This document shows, in pieces, positions 8,471-17,691 of a stretch of 41,532 nt of DNA. The position numbers and the translations under genes were made by a program. A model generated the notes under the pieces. The model made no database searches and had not been told where the DNA came from. It saw only the letters and a program-made list of their open reading frames with translations. The stretch comes from DASZVN01 sp035547055 (GTDB taxonomy: Bacteria > Pseudomonadota > Alphaproteobacteria > Rhizobiales > Methylopilaceae). The number at the start of each line of letters is the position of its first letter. Position 1 is the stretch's first letter. The stretch lies in NCBI GenBank assembly GCA_035547055.1, contig DASZVN010000026.1:1-41532 (forward strand), given 5' to 3'.

Positions 8471-8478
8471 AATTTATT
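8471..8478. repeat. Left target-site duplication of the IS element
   Basis: AATTTATT, identical to 10563-10570. The shared direct repeat is 12 bp long if the two flanking bases on each side are counted. Confidence 0.8.
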
Positions 8479-8502
8479 CTCAATTATATACGTGACAAAG
8501 CA
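8479..8502. repeat. Left terminal inverted repeat of the IS element
   Basis: Pairs with 10539-10562 at 21 of 24 positions. The end is very AT-rich compared with the surrounding genome. Confidence 0.85.
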
Positions 8503-8549
8503 CATCGGATGGGCTAAGGTCGGCCATCAAGTCAAGAGACCCTTGGGCC

Positions 8550-9510
8550 ATGAACCTCTCTGATCCCCGCTTCGTCGACCCCAACGCCGCCCGCGAATGG
8601 CTTGAGGCGCAGCGCTGGCCCAATGGCCCGGTCTGCCCGCATTGCGGCAACTTCGATCCCGCCGCGATCCGCCCGCTGGCAGGCAAGGCGCATCGCCCCG
8701 GCGTCTACCAGTGCAACGCCTGCCGCGAGCAGTTCACCGTCACGGTCGGTTCCGTCATGGAGCGCAGCAAGATCCCGCTGAACAAATGGGTTCTCGCGAT
8801 GCACCTCATGTCTGCCAGCAAGAAAGGCATGAGCGCGCATCAGCTCCATCGCATGCTCGGCGTCACCTACAAGACGGCCTGGTTCCTCGCCCATCGCATC
8901 CGCGAGGCCATGACCGACGATGGCGAGGCCGGCCCGCTCGGCGGCGAAGGCAAGGTCGTCGAGGCCGACGAAACCTATTTCGGCCACCGCGAGGACAAGT
9001 CGCTCGGCAAGACCACGATCCGCGGCAAGCGCGGCCTTGGCGGCAAGCGCCCTGTCGTCGCTCTGGTCGAGCGCGGCGGCCGCGCCCGCATGTTCCACGT
9101 TGAACACGCCGACGCCGCGACCGTCCGCGAGGTCCTGGTCCGCAACGTCTCCCGCAAGAGCACGCTGCATACCGACGAAAGCCGCCTCTACACCGTGACA
9201 GGCGCCGAGTTCGCCAGCCACGGCACCACGAAGCATTCGGCCGGCAAGTATGTCCGCTACGAGGACGGCCTGCCAATCCACTCAAACACGGTCGAAAACG
9301 TGTTCTCGGTGTTCAAGCGCGGCATGAAGGGCGTCTACCAGCATTGCAGCGAAAAAGCACCTTCACCGCTACGTCACGGAATTTGAGTTCCGCTACAACA
9401 ACCGCACCGGCCTTGGCATTGCAGACGCCGAGCGCGCTGAGAACCTTGCCAAGGGCACCGCCGGCAAGCGCCTCACCTATCGCAGTCCTGACGAAGCCAC
9501 GTACCAATAA
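8550..9510 (+). pseudogene. IS1595-family transposase, broken by a +1 frameshift
   Basis: The frame begins at the ATG at 8550 and runs as a clear IS1595-type transposase: a zinc-ribbon N-terminus with CPHCG and CNACREQF, the first catalytic Asp in VVEADETYFG, the second in LHTDESRLY, and the last acidic residue in HSNTVENVFSVFKRG. At about 9349-9353 a run of five A (GCGAAAAAGC) shifts the frame, which then ends early at 9386. Dropping one A restores the conserved continuation KHLHRYVTEFEFRYNNR and reaches a natural stop at 9510. The shift is +1, and no standard slippery site for it is present, so I read it as an inactivating indel (or a sequencing error in the A-run) and not as programmed recoding. 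Confidence 0.85.
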
Positions 9511-9724
9511 GCAACAGGCCATGCGTTTTTTGCGCTGGCGGAAGAGCAAGCACGGCATTTAGGGCTGCTTCGACCGGCCTTTCCGGGACGGCCGGGGCCT
9601 GTCCTTCGCCGTCTCAGAATTGCTAAGTTCCGATCTCTCGCGCGCCCGAGGCGGCCGCCTCAGGAGCCGCTTCGCGAGCGCCGAAAGCCGTGCTTCTTCA
9701 TCCTCTGTTTGTGGGGGCTCGCTC

Positions 9725-10498
9725 ATGGCCTTGGAAATCCCATTGCTGCGCGTTGAATGGGCCGAGGAGCACATCCGCAATCTTAGCCGGGCCTCCGATG
9801 CGCTCTTTGCCAGTGGCGCCTATGGCCTCGTTGTCGCGGAAAATTCCAAAGCCCAGCAGCGCCGATTGCGGATCGTACCTTACGACCCCCTCCCACCACA
9901 TTTCGGGTTGCGGATTGGGGATGCGATCCACAACTTGCGCTCCGCCCTCGATCTTGCCACGTGGGAAATCGTTTCGCCGCTTAATCCCAGGAATCCCGAG
10001 CAGGTCCAATTTCCATTCGTCAAAAAGTTCGAGGGTCCTCAGAGCCTTGAACGTGCCATTGAAAACCGAGGAATAAATCTCGCCAGCAAAAACATCATCC
10101 AAGCATTCCGCGAATCCCGCCCATATGACGGAGGGAATAAGGATCTCTTCGGACTGCACATCTTGGATATTGCCGATAAGCATAAGCTGCTTGTCCCAGC
10201 GATCACCATCCTGTCGATTAACAAACTCGACCTTGGCGCCATCGACCCCGGCAATATGCCCAACGCATCTCTCATTGGTGGTCGCGTCAGACCGAACAAA
10301 GAGGGCCATCTTCCCTTCTTTTGGACGTTCAAGCCCGGCTCCCCACCCATCAACCAGAATGCAGTAATCAATGCGAGCTTCGGCATAATGTTTGACACAG
10401 GGCTGCATTTCGATGGGGAGATGGTGGTCCCCACCCTGGTCCGCATAGCCACTGAAGTACGTCGCACGATCGACCACATTCGCTCCGCGGTTACATGA
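9725..10498 (+). CDS. Unknown passenger protein of the IS element
   Basis: A 257-residue soluble-looking protein inside the insertion element. I do not recognise a characterised family. A segment reading GLRIGDAIHNLRSALDLATW near residue 60 resembles a motif seen in uncharacterised bacterial proteins. The ATG at 9725 has GGGGG upstream and the frame before it has no protein-like character. Base composition is visibly lower in GC than the neighbouring chromosomal genes, with codons such as AAT, ATA and TTA, which fits acquisition with the element. No transmembrane segment or signal peptide is seen. It could benefit the element or the host; the sequence does not say which. Confidence 0.7.
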   Translation: MALEIPLLRVEWAEEHIRNLSRASDALFASGAYGLVVAENSKAQQRRLRIVPYDPLPPHFGLRIGDAIHNLRSALDLATWEIVSPLNPRNPEQVQFPFVKKFEGPQSLERAIENRGINLASKNIIQAFRESRPYDGGNKDLFGLHILDIADKHKLLVPAITILSINKLDLGAIDPGNMPNASLIGGRVRPNKEGHLPFFWTFKPGSPPINQNAVINASFGIMFDTGLHFDGEMVVPTLVRIATEVRRTIDHIRSAVT

Positions 10499-10538
10499 TG
10501 CCGGCCTGTCACGCTCCGGCGGCGTAGCATCGTGATTT

Positions 10539-10562
10539 TGCTTTGTCATCTATATAATTGGG
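10539..10562. repeat. Right terminal inverted repeat of the IS element
   Basis: Pairs with 8479-8502 at 21 of 24 positions. Confidence 0.85.
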
Positions 10563-10570
10563 AATTTATT
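10563..10570. repeat. Right target-site duplication of the IS element
   Basis: AATTTATT, identical to 8471-8478. Confidence 0.8.
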
Positions 10571-10657
10571 CTTTAAGAACCAAAGTGGCGGCGGTGCGCC
10601 TAGCCAGGTGCGATGATCCGGCTCAGCCCCAGGCCGGCCGCTGCCTTCCGCCCTGCC

Positions 10658-10978
10658 CTACTCGTCTTCGCCGAACCGCGAGGCCACCAACGCGGCGAGC
10701 GCTTCCAGGGCGGGGGCGGCGTCGCGGCCTTCGGCGGCGACGGTGATGACGGTGCCGCGGGCGGCGGCCAGCGTCATGATGCCCATGATCGAGGTGCCGT
10801 CGACGGTCTCGCCGCCGCGGCTCACCGTGACCGCGGCATCGAAGCGCTCGACGCACTGCACGAACTTCGCCGAGGCGCGGGCGTGGAGGCCGCGCTTGTT
10901 CACGATCGGGAACTCGCGCACCAGGGGGGGAGCCGCGGCGGCGCCGTCGCCGTCCTGCCGGCCGGTCGCCTCGCTCAT
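10658..10978 (-). CDS. ptsH: HPr phosphocarrier protein of the regulatory PTS
   Basis: A 106-residue HPr that carries phosphate from enzyme I to EIIA. The active-site histidine is His32 in RGLHARASAKFV and the HprK target serine is Ser63 in GTSIMGIM. It has an Ala/Pro-rich N-terminal extension of about 18 residues compared with standard HPr. The ATG overlaps the stop of the EIIA gene as ATGA, so the two are translationally coupled. No sugar-specific EIIB or EIIC is nearby; as in other Hyphomicrobiales this set is regulatory and not for sugar uptake. The IS element lies 96 bp beyond the stop codon. Confidence 0.93.
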   Translation of the reverse strand: MSEATGRQDGDGAAAAPPLVREFPIVNKRGLHARASAKFVQCVERFDAAVTVSRGGETVDGTSIMGIMTLAAARGTVITVAAEGRDAAPALEALAALVASRFGEDE

Positions 10979-11379
10979 TTGCCCGACAGCACCCGGCTCG
11001 CCACGCTGATGTATTTGCGGCCGGCGTCCTGGGCCATCAGCACGGCCTCGCCGAGCGGCAGCTCGTCGCGCACGCGGGCGAGCTTGATCAGCATCGGCAG
11101 GTTGACCCCGGCCACGACCTCGACCTTGCGGCCCGAGGTCATGCACGAGATCGCGAGGTTCGACGGGGTGCCGCCGAACATGTCGGTGAGGACGGCGACG
11201 CCCTCGCCGCTGTCGACGCGGCGGACGGCGGCGACGATGTCCTCGCGCCGCCGCTCCATGTCGTCGTCCGGGCCGATGACCACGGTCTCGACCTGCTGCT
11301 GGGGGCCCACCACATGCTCCAGCGCGGAGCGGAACTCGCAGGCCAGGCGGCCGTGGGTAACCAGTACGACGCCGATCAT
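10975..11379 (-). CDS. manX: PTS EIIA component, mannose (ManX) family
   Basis: A 134-residue EIIA-Man domain. The phosphorylated histidine is His9 in VVLVTHG, and LTDMFGGTPSNLA near residue 65 is the family signature. In alphaproteobacteria this stand-alone EIIA is the output of the regulatory phosphotransferase chain and links nitrogen/carbon state to ChvG-ChvI or to metabolism. Its ATG follows the hprK stop directly (TGAATG), and its stop overlaps the ptsH start, which argues for one transcript hprK-manX-ptsH. Confidence 0.93.
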   Translation of the reverse strand: MIGVVLVTHGRLACEFRSALEHVVGPQQQVETVVIGPDDDMERRREDIVAAVRRVDSGEGVAVLTDMFGGTPSNLAISCMTSGRKVEVVAGVNLPMLIKLARVRDELPLGEAVLMAQDAGRKYISVASRVLSGK

Positions 11380-11907
11380 TCAGTCCTCGCGACCCCCGGC
11401 CAAGTCGTCGGTCCCGGCGGCGGGCGTCAAAGAGCGCGCATGATTTGCGCGTTGCGTGGCAAAGGCAAGGGGCGAGCCCGGCTTTGCCAACAGTTGCACG
11501 ACGATGACCGCCGCGGCGGCGGCGTCGGCGGCGAACAATCGGGGAACAACGATGCCCTGGAGGCGGGCGGTGCCTTCGGCGGAGCGCGGCATGCGCGGCA
11601 TATCGTCTGCCGCGACCAGTTCCACAAGGAGGCGCACGACCGCCGCCGCCTCATAGGACAATTCGGCAAGTCCGAGGCCGCGGACCTCCACCAGGCCGGC
11701 GAGCCGGGGATGGGGCCGCGCGATCAGGCGGCCGCCGGTCGCGGCCAGTGCGACGCGGTCGTCCGCGACGAGGCTGACGAAGCGCCCGAGCGCGGCGCCG
11801 CGGGCGATCAACTCCCTGACCAGGCGCGATTTTCCGGCCCCGGAGGCGCCGCGGATCAGAACGCCGGCGTCGCCCACGACGACGCAACTGGCGTGAATCG
11901 TGTCCAT
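11380..11907 (-). CDS. hprK: Short HPr kinase (HprK, kinase domain only)
   Basis: A 175-residue protein equal to the C-terminal catalytic domain of HPr kinase/phosphorylase, the form typical of alphaproteobacteria, which lack the N-terminal domain found in Gram-positives. The P-loop is GASGAGKS at residues 20-27, followed by VSLVADDRVAL with the acidic pair used in phosphate transfer. It is expected to phosphorylate Ser63 of the neighbouring HPr and so tune the PTS chain. The gene begins 17 bp after the chvG stop, in the same direction, and ends against manX. Confidence 0.9.
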   Translation of the reverse strand: MDTIHASCVVVGDAGVLIRGASGAGKSRLVRELIARGAALGRFVSLVADDRVALAATGGRLIARPHPRLAGLVEVRGLGLAELSYEAAAVVRLLVELVAADDMPRMPRSAEGTARLQGIVVPRLFAADAAAAAVIVVQLLAKPGSPLAFATQRANHARSLTPAAGTDDLAGGRED

Positions 11908-11924
11908 GATCGGCGCGGCCGGCG

Positions 11925-13709
11925 CTAGTGCGCCGCCGCCGGCAGGCGGACGACGAAGCGGGCGCCCAGGACCGGCGGCTCCTCGCCCGGCGCGGCAGGC
12001 TTGCCATAGCGGTTCTCGGCCCAGATGCGGCCGCCGTGGGCCTCGACGATCTGCTTGGAGATCGACAGGCCGAGGCCGGAGTTCTGGCCGAAGCCCTGCT
12101 CCGGCCGGTCGGTGTAGAAGCGCTCGAAGATGCGGCTGAGCGCGTCGGGCCGGATGCCGGGGCCGTCGTCATCCACCGTGATCTCGGTCTCGCCCTGCAC
12201 CGGCCGCGCCGTCACCCGGACCTCGCCGCCATGGGGCGAGAACGAACGCGCGTTCTCGATGAGGTTGGTGATGACCTGGGCGAGCCGCGAATCGTGGCCG
12301 AACACGAACATGCGGTCGCGCCGGCGCTTCTCGGGCGGCAGCGTCAGCTTGACCCGGACGCAGTCCTCGCGCGCGACCTCGTTCTGGAGGTCGCTCACCG
12401 CGGCGAGGAGCGCGCCGATGTCGACCGGCTCGGAGTCCTGGCGCTGCAGCTCGGCGTCGAGCCGCGAGGCGTCGGAGATGTCGGTGATCAGCCGGTCGAG
12501 CCGGCGGACGTCGTGCTGGATGACCGAGACGAGCCGCTCCCGCGATTCGGGGGTCTTGGCGAGCGGCAGGGTTTCGACCGCGGAGCGCAGCGAGGTCAGC
12601 GGGTTCTTGAGCTCGTGGGCGACGTCGGCGGCGAAGCGCTCGATCGCCTCGATGCGCTGGTAGAGCGCCCCGGTCATCTCGCGGAGCGCGCCGGAGAGGT
12701 GGCCGATCTCGTCGGAGCGCTCGGTGAAGTCCGGGATCTCGGCGCGGCCGCGGCCGTCGCGGTGGCGCACCCGCTCGGCGGCCGCGGCGAGGCGGCGCAC
12801 CGGCCCGGCGATGGTGCCCGCGAGCAGCACCGAGAGCACCACCATCACGCCCGCGGCGACGAGGAACACGCGGACGATGCCGGTGCGCTCGGCCGCCACG
12901 ATGGCGTCGATGTCGCCGCCCTGGGTCGAGAGCAGCAGTGCCCCGGTGACGGCGCGGAAGCGCTGGATCGGCACGGCGACGGAGACGATGATCTCGCCGC
13001 GCGAGTTCGCCCTGACCATGGTCGCCGGCGCACCCTGCAGGGCGCGCGTCACCTCGGGATAGCCCTTGCCGTTGGCCGAGCCGAGCTCCTGGTAGAGCGG
13101 CAGGTCGCGATGGAGCACCCAGCCGCGCACGCTCTGATAGATGCGCTGGAACACGCTCGGCGGCTCCTCGGCCGGCGGCGGCAGGTCGAGCTGGAGGATG
13201 TTGCCGCGGTAGATGTTCTGCGAGTCGAGGAGGATGTTGCCTTCGCGGTCGTAGATGCGGGCGCGGGTGTGGGTCGGCGTGATGAGGCGCCGCAGCACCG
13301 GCGCGACGCGCTCCGGGTTGATCGGAAACTCCAGCGAGTCGTTCTCGTTGCTCGGCGCCACGGTCTGGCCGGCGTCGAGCGAAAGCAGCTTGTTGGGATC
13401 GACCCAGATCTGGTTGGTGTCGACGGTGGCGGACGCCGCGACCGCCGCGGCGATGATCTCGCCCTGGATCAGCAGGCTCTGGATCTTGGCGTCGATCAGC
13501 CCGGCGCGGAACTGGTTGAGGTAGAGAATGCCGGCGAGGAGCGCGACCAGGCCGGCGAGGTTGAGAACGACGATCCGTCGCGTCAGGCTGGACGAGCCGA
13601 GGGTGAGCAGCCAGCGCAAGCCGTGGCGCAGCCGTTGGCGCGGGGTCGGCGCCACCGCCCCCGTGCCGTCCTCGGCGATGAATTCGGCGCGTTCGCTGTC
13701 TGCGGTCAT
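11925..13709 (-). CDS. chvG: ChvG/ExoS-type sensor histidine kinase
   Basis: A 594-residue membrane kinase. A first transmembrane helix lies at about residues 44-66, a large periplasmic domain follows, a second helix lies at about 278-300, then HAMP, the H-box FAADVAHELKNPLTS with His365, and a HATPase domain (NLIENARSFS, DDGPGI, GLGLSISKQIVEAHGG). Homologues sense acid or envelope stress and are inhibited by the periplasmic protein ExoR; no exoR is seen here. It phosphorylates ChvI, encoded just upstream. The gene sits between chvI and hprK on one strand, the classical Hyphomicrobiales arrangement that ties two-component and PTS signalling together. Confidence 0.93.
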   Translation of the reverse strand: MTADSERAEFIAEDGTGAVAPTPRQRLRHGLRWLLTLGSSSLTRRIVVLNLAGLVALLAGILYLNQFRAGLIDAKIQSLLIQGEIIAAAVAASATVDTNQIWVDPNKLLSLDAGQTVAPSNENDSLEFPINPERVAPVLRRLITPTHTRARIYDREGNILLDSQNIYRGNILQLDLPPPAEEPPSVFQRIYQSVRGWVLHRDLPLYQELGSANGKGYPEVTRALQGAPATMVRANSRGEIIVSVAVPIQRFRAVTGALLLSTQGGDIDAIVAAERTGIVRVFLVAAGVMVVLSVLLAGTIAGPVRRLAAAAERVRHRDGRGRAEIPDFTERSDEIGHLSGALREMTGALYQRIEAIERFAADVAHELKNPLTSLRSAVETLPLAKTPESRERLVSVIQHDVRRLDRLITDISDASRLDAELQRQDSEPVDIGALLAAVSDLQNEVAREDCVRVKLTLPPEKRRRDRMFVFGHDSRLAQVITNLIENARSFSPHGGEVRVTARPVQGETEITVDDDGPGIRPDALSRIFERFYTDRPEQGFGQNSGLGLSISKQIVEAHGGRIWAENRYGKPAAPGEEPPVLGARFVVRLPAAAH

Positions 13710-13738
13710 CAGGCCCCAGGGCGTGCGCTAAAGCCGCG

Positions 13739-14437
13739 TCACGCTTCCTTGAAGCGGTAGCCGACGCCGTAAAGCGTCTCGATCATGTCGAAGCCGTCGT
13801 CGGCCGCCTTGAACTTCTTGCGCAGCCGCTTGATGTGGCTGTCGATGGTGCGGTCGTCTACATACACCTGATCGTCGTAGGCCGCATCCATCAGGGCGTT
13901 GCGGCTCTTCACCACGCCGGGGCGCTGCGCCAGCGCGTGGAGAATCAGGAACTCGGTCACGGTCAGCGTCACGCCGGCACCCTTCCAGGTGCAGGTATGG
14001 CGCTCGGGGTCCATCATCAGGGCGCCGCGCTCGAGCGCCTTGCCCTCGTTGGCCTTGGCCGGACCGGGCTCGCGCGCCGCGGCGCGGCGCAGCACGGCCT
14101 TGACCCGCTCGACGAGAAGACGCTGCGAGAACGGCTTCCGGATGAAATCGTCGGCACCCATCTTGAGGCCGAACAGCTCGTCGATCTCCTCGTCCTTCGA
14201 GGTGAGGAAGATCACCGGCATCTCGGACTTCTGGCGCAGCCGGCGCAGCAGCTCCATGCCGTCCATGCGCGGCATCTTGATGTCGAGAATGGCGAGGTCT
14301 GGCGGGGCCGCCTTCAGCCCCTCGAGCGCCGAGGCTCCGTCGGTGTAGGTCTGGATGCGATAGCCCTCGGCCTCGAGGGCTATCGACACCGAGGCCAGGA
14401 TGTTGCGATCGTCGTCGACCAGCGCGATGGTTGGCAT
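13739..14437 (-). CDS. chvI: ChvI-type response regulator (OmpR family)
   Basis: A 232-residue regulator with a receiver domain, phospho-acceptor Asp52 in LAILDIKMPRMDG, and a winged-helix DNA-binding domain ending GVGYRFKEA. The start at 14437 (MPTIALVDDDRN) is supported by GAGAGGACG directly upstream; a longer frame to 14509 has no protein-like N-terminus. It is cotranscribed with chvG, whose start lies 29 bp beyond its stop. In related bacteria the regulon covers envelope, exopolysaccharide and central carbon genes, and pckA is a usual neighbour. Confidence 0.94.
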   Translation of the reverse strand: MPTIALVDDDRNILASVSIALEAEGYRIQTYTDGASALEGLKAAPPDLAILDIKMPRMDGMELLRRLRQKSEMPVIFLTSKDEEIDELFGLKMGADDFIRKPFSQRLLVERVKAVLRRAAAREPGPAKANEGKALERGALMMDPERHTCTWKGAGVTLTVTEFLILHALAQRPGVVKSRNALMDAAYDDQVYVDDRTIDSHIKRLRKKFKAADDGFDMIETLYGVGYRFKEA

Positions 14438-14671
14438 CGTCCTCTCGTGTGTTGCCTCGCCCCCGCGGCGGCGTTCAAGGCGCGTCGGGTGGCCGAATTG
14501 TGGCCGCACGCCTTAGCCAACATGGTCTCTCGCGCGGCCGATGTCACGGCCGCCTGATTTTCCGCAGCATCTTCCGATAGAATGGACGCTGGGAATTGCG
14601 TGAATTCCGCACCGTACCGTCGATCCCGCGCCGATTTCCCCGCCCGACCGCTCGCCCCGCCCGAGGACATG

Positions 14672-15160
14672 ATGCCGACCGACGACGAGAAACCCGATCC
14701 CGCCGCCGAAGCGCGCGCCCTGCTGCATGCCGCCCGTCACGGCGCGCTGTCGACGCTCGCGCCCGACGGCTCCCCCTTCGTCTCGCTCGTCGCCGTGGCC
14801 ACCGCGGAAGCGGGCATCCCGCTCTTCCTGCTGTCCCGCCTCGCCCGCCATACCCAGCACCTCATGGCCGACCCGCGCGCCGCACTGCTCGTCGCAACCG
14901 CGAGCGGGCACCCGATGGCCGCGGCCCGCCTCAGCGTCGCCGGGCGAATGGAACGAACCGAGGGCGACGATCTCCTGGGGCATTTCCTCGCTGCCCATCC
15001 CGACGCCCGCGCCTATGCCGGCTTCTCCGATTTCGCGCTGTGGCGGCTCCAGATCGAGGGCGCCCATTTGGTCGCGGGATTCGGCCGCATTCACGACCTT
15101 CCTGCTGCCGCGCTGGCGCCTCCCGGGAGCTTCAGCCCCGCGGACCTTGCGGTGGGATAG
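14672..15160 (+). CDS. PNPOx-like flavin/heme-fold protein (HugZ-related)
   Basis: A 162-residue protein with the split-barrel fold of the pyridoxamine 5'-phosphate oxidase superfamily: ARHGALSTLAPDGSPFVSLV at the N-terminus, PRAALLVA in the middle, and FALWRLQIEGAHLVAGFGRI at the C-terminus, the last resembling the HugZ heme-degrading branch. Substrate is unknown. CGAGG precedes two adjacent ATGs (14669 and 14672); the second gives better spacing. It lies divergent to chvI and upstream of pckA on the same strand, interrupting the usual chvI/pckA neighbourhood. A 6-5-6 inverted repeat GGAATT...AATTCC at 14592-14608 is in its leader. Confidence 0.8.
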   Translation: MPTDDEKPDPAAEARALLHAARHGALSTLAPDGSPFVSLVAVATAEAGIPLFLLSRLARHTQHLMADPRAALLVATASGHPMAAARLSVAGRMERTEGDDLLGHFLAAHPDARAYAGFSDFALWRLQIEGAHLVAGFGRIHDLPAAALAPPGSFSPADLAVG

Positions 15161-15254
15161 AACGTCGCAGCGTCGCCCTGCACTCTTGGCAAAGGCTGCG
15201 GCCAAACGCGCGTTAACCCAAGATTTTCTTGCGTTTGTCCCCCCTTTTGCCTAA

Positions 15255-15270
15255 TTGATCGGCGCATCAA
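15255..15270. promoter_or_regulatory. Palindrome upstream of pckA, possible operator
   Basis: TTGAT and ATCAA flank a 6-base centre, about 85 bp upstream of the pckA start. It looks like an FNR box but the spacer is two bases too long. A LacI-type regulator of gluconeogenesis would be a candidate; this is inference. Confidence 0.35.
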
Positions 15271-15354
15271 ACTCGGACAGGCTTTCGTGCGTTTCCATCG
15301 CAGGGGAGCGTCCGACTCCCCGCAGATGACAGTGGTCCCCAGGAGGAGCTGCCC

Positions 15355-16968
<1,614 letters not shown>

Positions 16969-16996
16969 CTCTTCCGATCCGCCTCCGCCGGGGCGC

Positions 16997-17025
16997 GCAT
17001 CCCTGGCCGCTCAGGCCAGGGATGC
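16997..17025 (+). terminator. Perfect 12-bp hairpin after pckA
   Basis: GCATCCCTGGCC and its complement surround a 5-base loop, beginning 28 bp after the stop codon. There is no T-run, so it may stabilise the 3' end or assist factor-dependent termination. Confidence 0.6.
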
Positions 17026-17149
17026 GGCCGTTCGCGCATTGGTGATACCATCTGTAGTTGCTATCGCTCTGATTTAACCTCTTTTTAGCGACGGTCCCCC
17101 TAGATCTCGCGCCGCGTCGAGCCGCGGCTCGCGGCGGGGACGGGGGCCC

Positions 17150-17686
17150 ATGAAGGGCATTGTCTTCAATCTGCTGGAAGAGGTCGTTCGCCGCGGTTAC
17201 GGCGAGCAGGTCTGGGACGACCTGCTCGATGCCGCCGGGGCGGATGGTTCCTATACGGCGCTCGGCACCTATTCGGATGCCGAGATCGTGGGGCTGGTCG
17301 GCGCAGCCTCGCAAGCCCTGCGCCTGCCGCCGCGCGAGGTGCTGCGCTGGTTCGGCCGCGAAGCGATGGGACTGATGGCCGAGCGCTTCCCCGGGCTGTT
17401 CGAGCCCCACCGCTCGGCCCGTCCCTTCATCCTCAGCGTCAACAGCATCATCCATCCCGAAGTCCGCAAGCTCTATGTCGGCGCCGCCTGCCCCTACATC
17501 GACCTGCGCGAGGAGCCGGACGGCACGCTGACGGTCGGCTACCGCTCGATGCGGCGGATGTGCGGCCTCGCCCAGGGCTTCATGGAAGGCGCCGCGGCGC
17601 ATTACGGCGAGCGCATCGCCGTCGAGCATCGCCAGTGCATGGAAGGCGGCGACGCCAAGTGCACGATGGCCGTGAGCTGGAGCTGA
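17150..17686 (+). CDS. H-NOX heme-based nitric oxide sensor
   Basis: A 178-residue H-NOX (HNOB) protein. The proximal heme ligand falls exactly at His102 (NSIIHPEVRKLY) and the propionate-binding Y-x-S-x-R motif at Tyr131, Ser133 and Arg135 (YRSMRRMCG). Position 140, which is Tyr in the O2-binding thermophile proteins, is Leu here, so the protein should select NO (and CO) over oxygen. The next gene begins 5 bp after its stop and encodes a GGDEF-EAL protein, the standard partner: NO binding to H-NOX changes c-di-GMP turnover and thereby biofilm or motility. The ATG at 17150 sits after GGGGACGGGGGCC. Confidence 0.94.
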   Translation: MKGIVFNLLEEVVRRGYGEQVWDDLLDAAGADGSYTALGTYSDAEIVGLVGAASQALRLPPREVLRWFGREAMGLMAERFPGLFEPHRSARPFILSVNSIIHPEVRKLYVGAACPYIDLREEPDGTLTVGYRSMRRMCGLAQGFMEGAAAHYGERIAVEHRQCMEGGDAKCTMAVSWS

Positions 17687-17691
17687 ACGTC

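Larger units (their letters stand above)
8479..10562 (+). mobile_element. IS1595-family insertion element with a passenger gene
   Basis: Terminal inverted repeats at 8479-8502 and 10539-10562 match at 21 of 24 positions (both contain CAATTATATA and TGACAAAGCA). The 8-bp sequence AATTTATT flanks both ends (8471-8478 and 10563-10570), the duplication length known for IS1595; the identity extends to 12 bp (GGAATTTATTCT), so the outer boundary could shift by two bases. The element holds a frameshifted transposase and an unrelated gene of unknown function. Passenger genes are known in this family. It landed in the gap between the cupin gene and ptsH. Confidence 0.88.

Noticed and set aside
9340..9390. 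Programmed frameshift in the transposase
   Set aside because: The needed shift is +1 at an A5 run, and no X-XXY-YYZ heptamer in the right phase or stimulatory structure is evident.
8469..10572. 12-bp target-site duplication of the IS element
   Set aside because: IS1595 elements make 8-bp duplications; taking AATTTATT leaves inverted ends that still match, so the extra four bases are probably chance or part of the ends.
15255..15270. FNR box upstream of pckA
   Set aside because: The spacer between TTGAT and ATCAA is 6 bases, not 4, so it is listed only as an unassigned palindrome.
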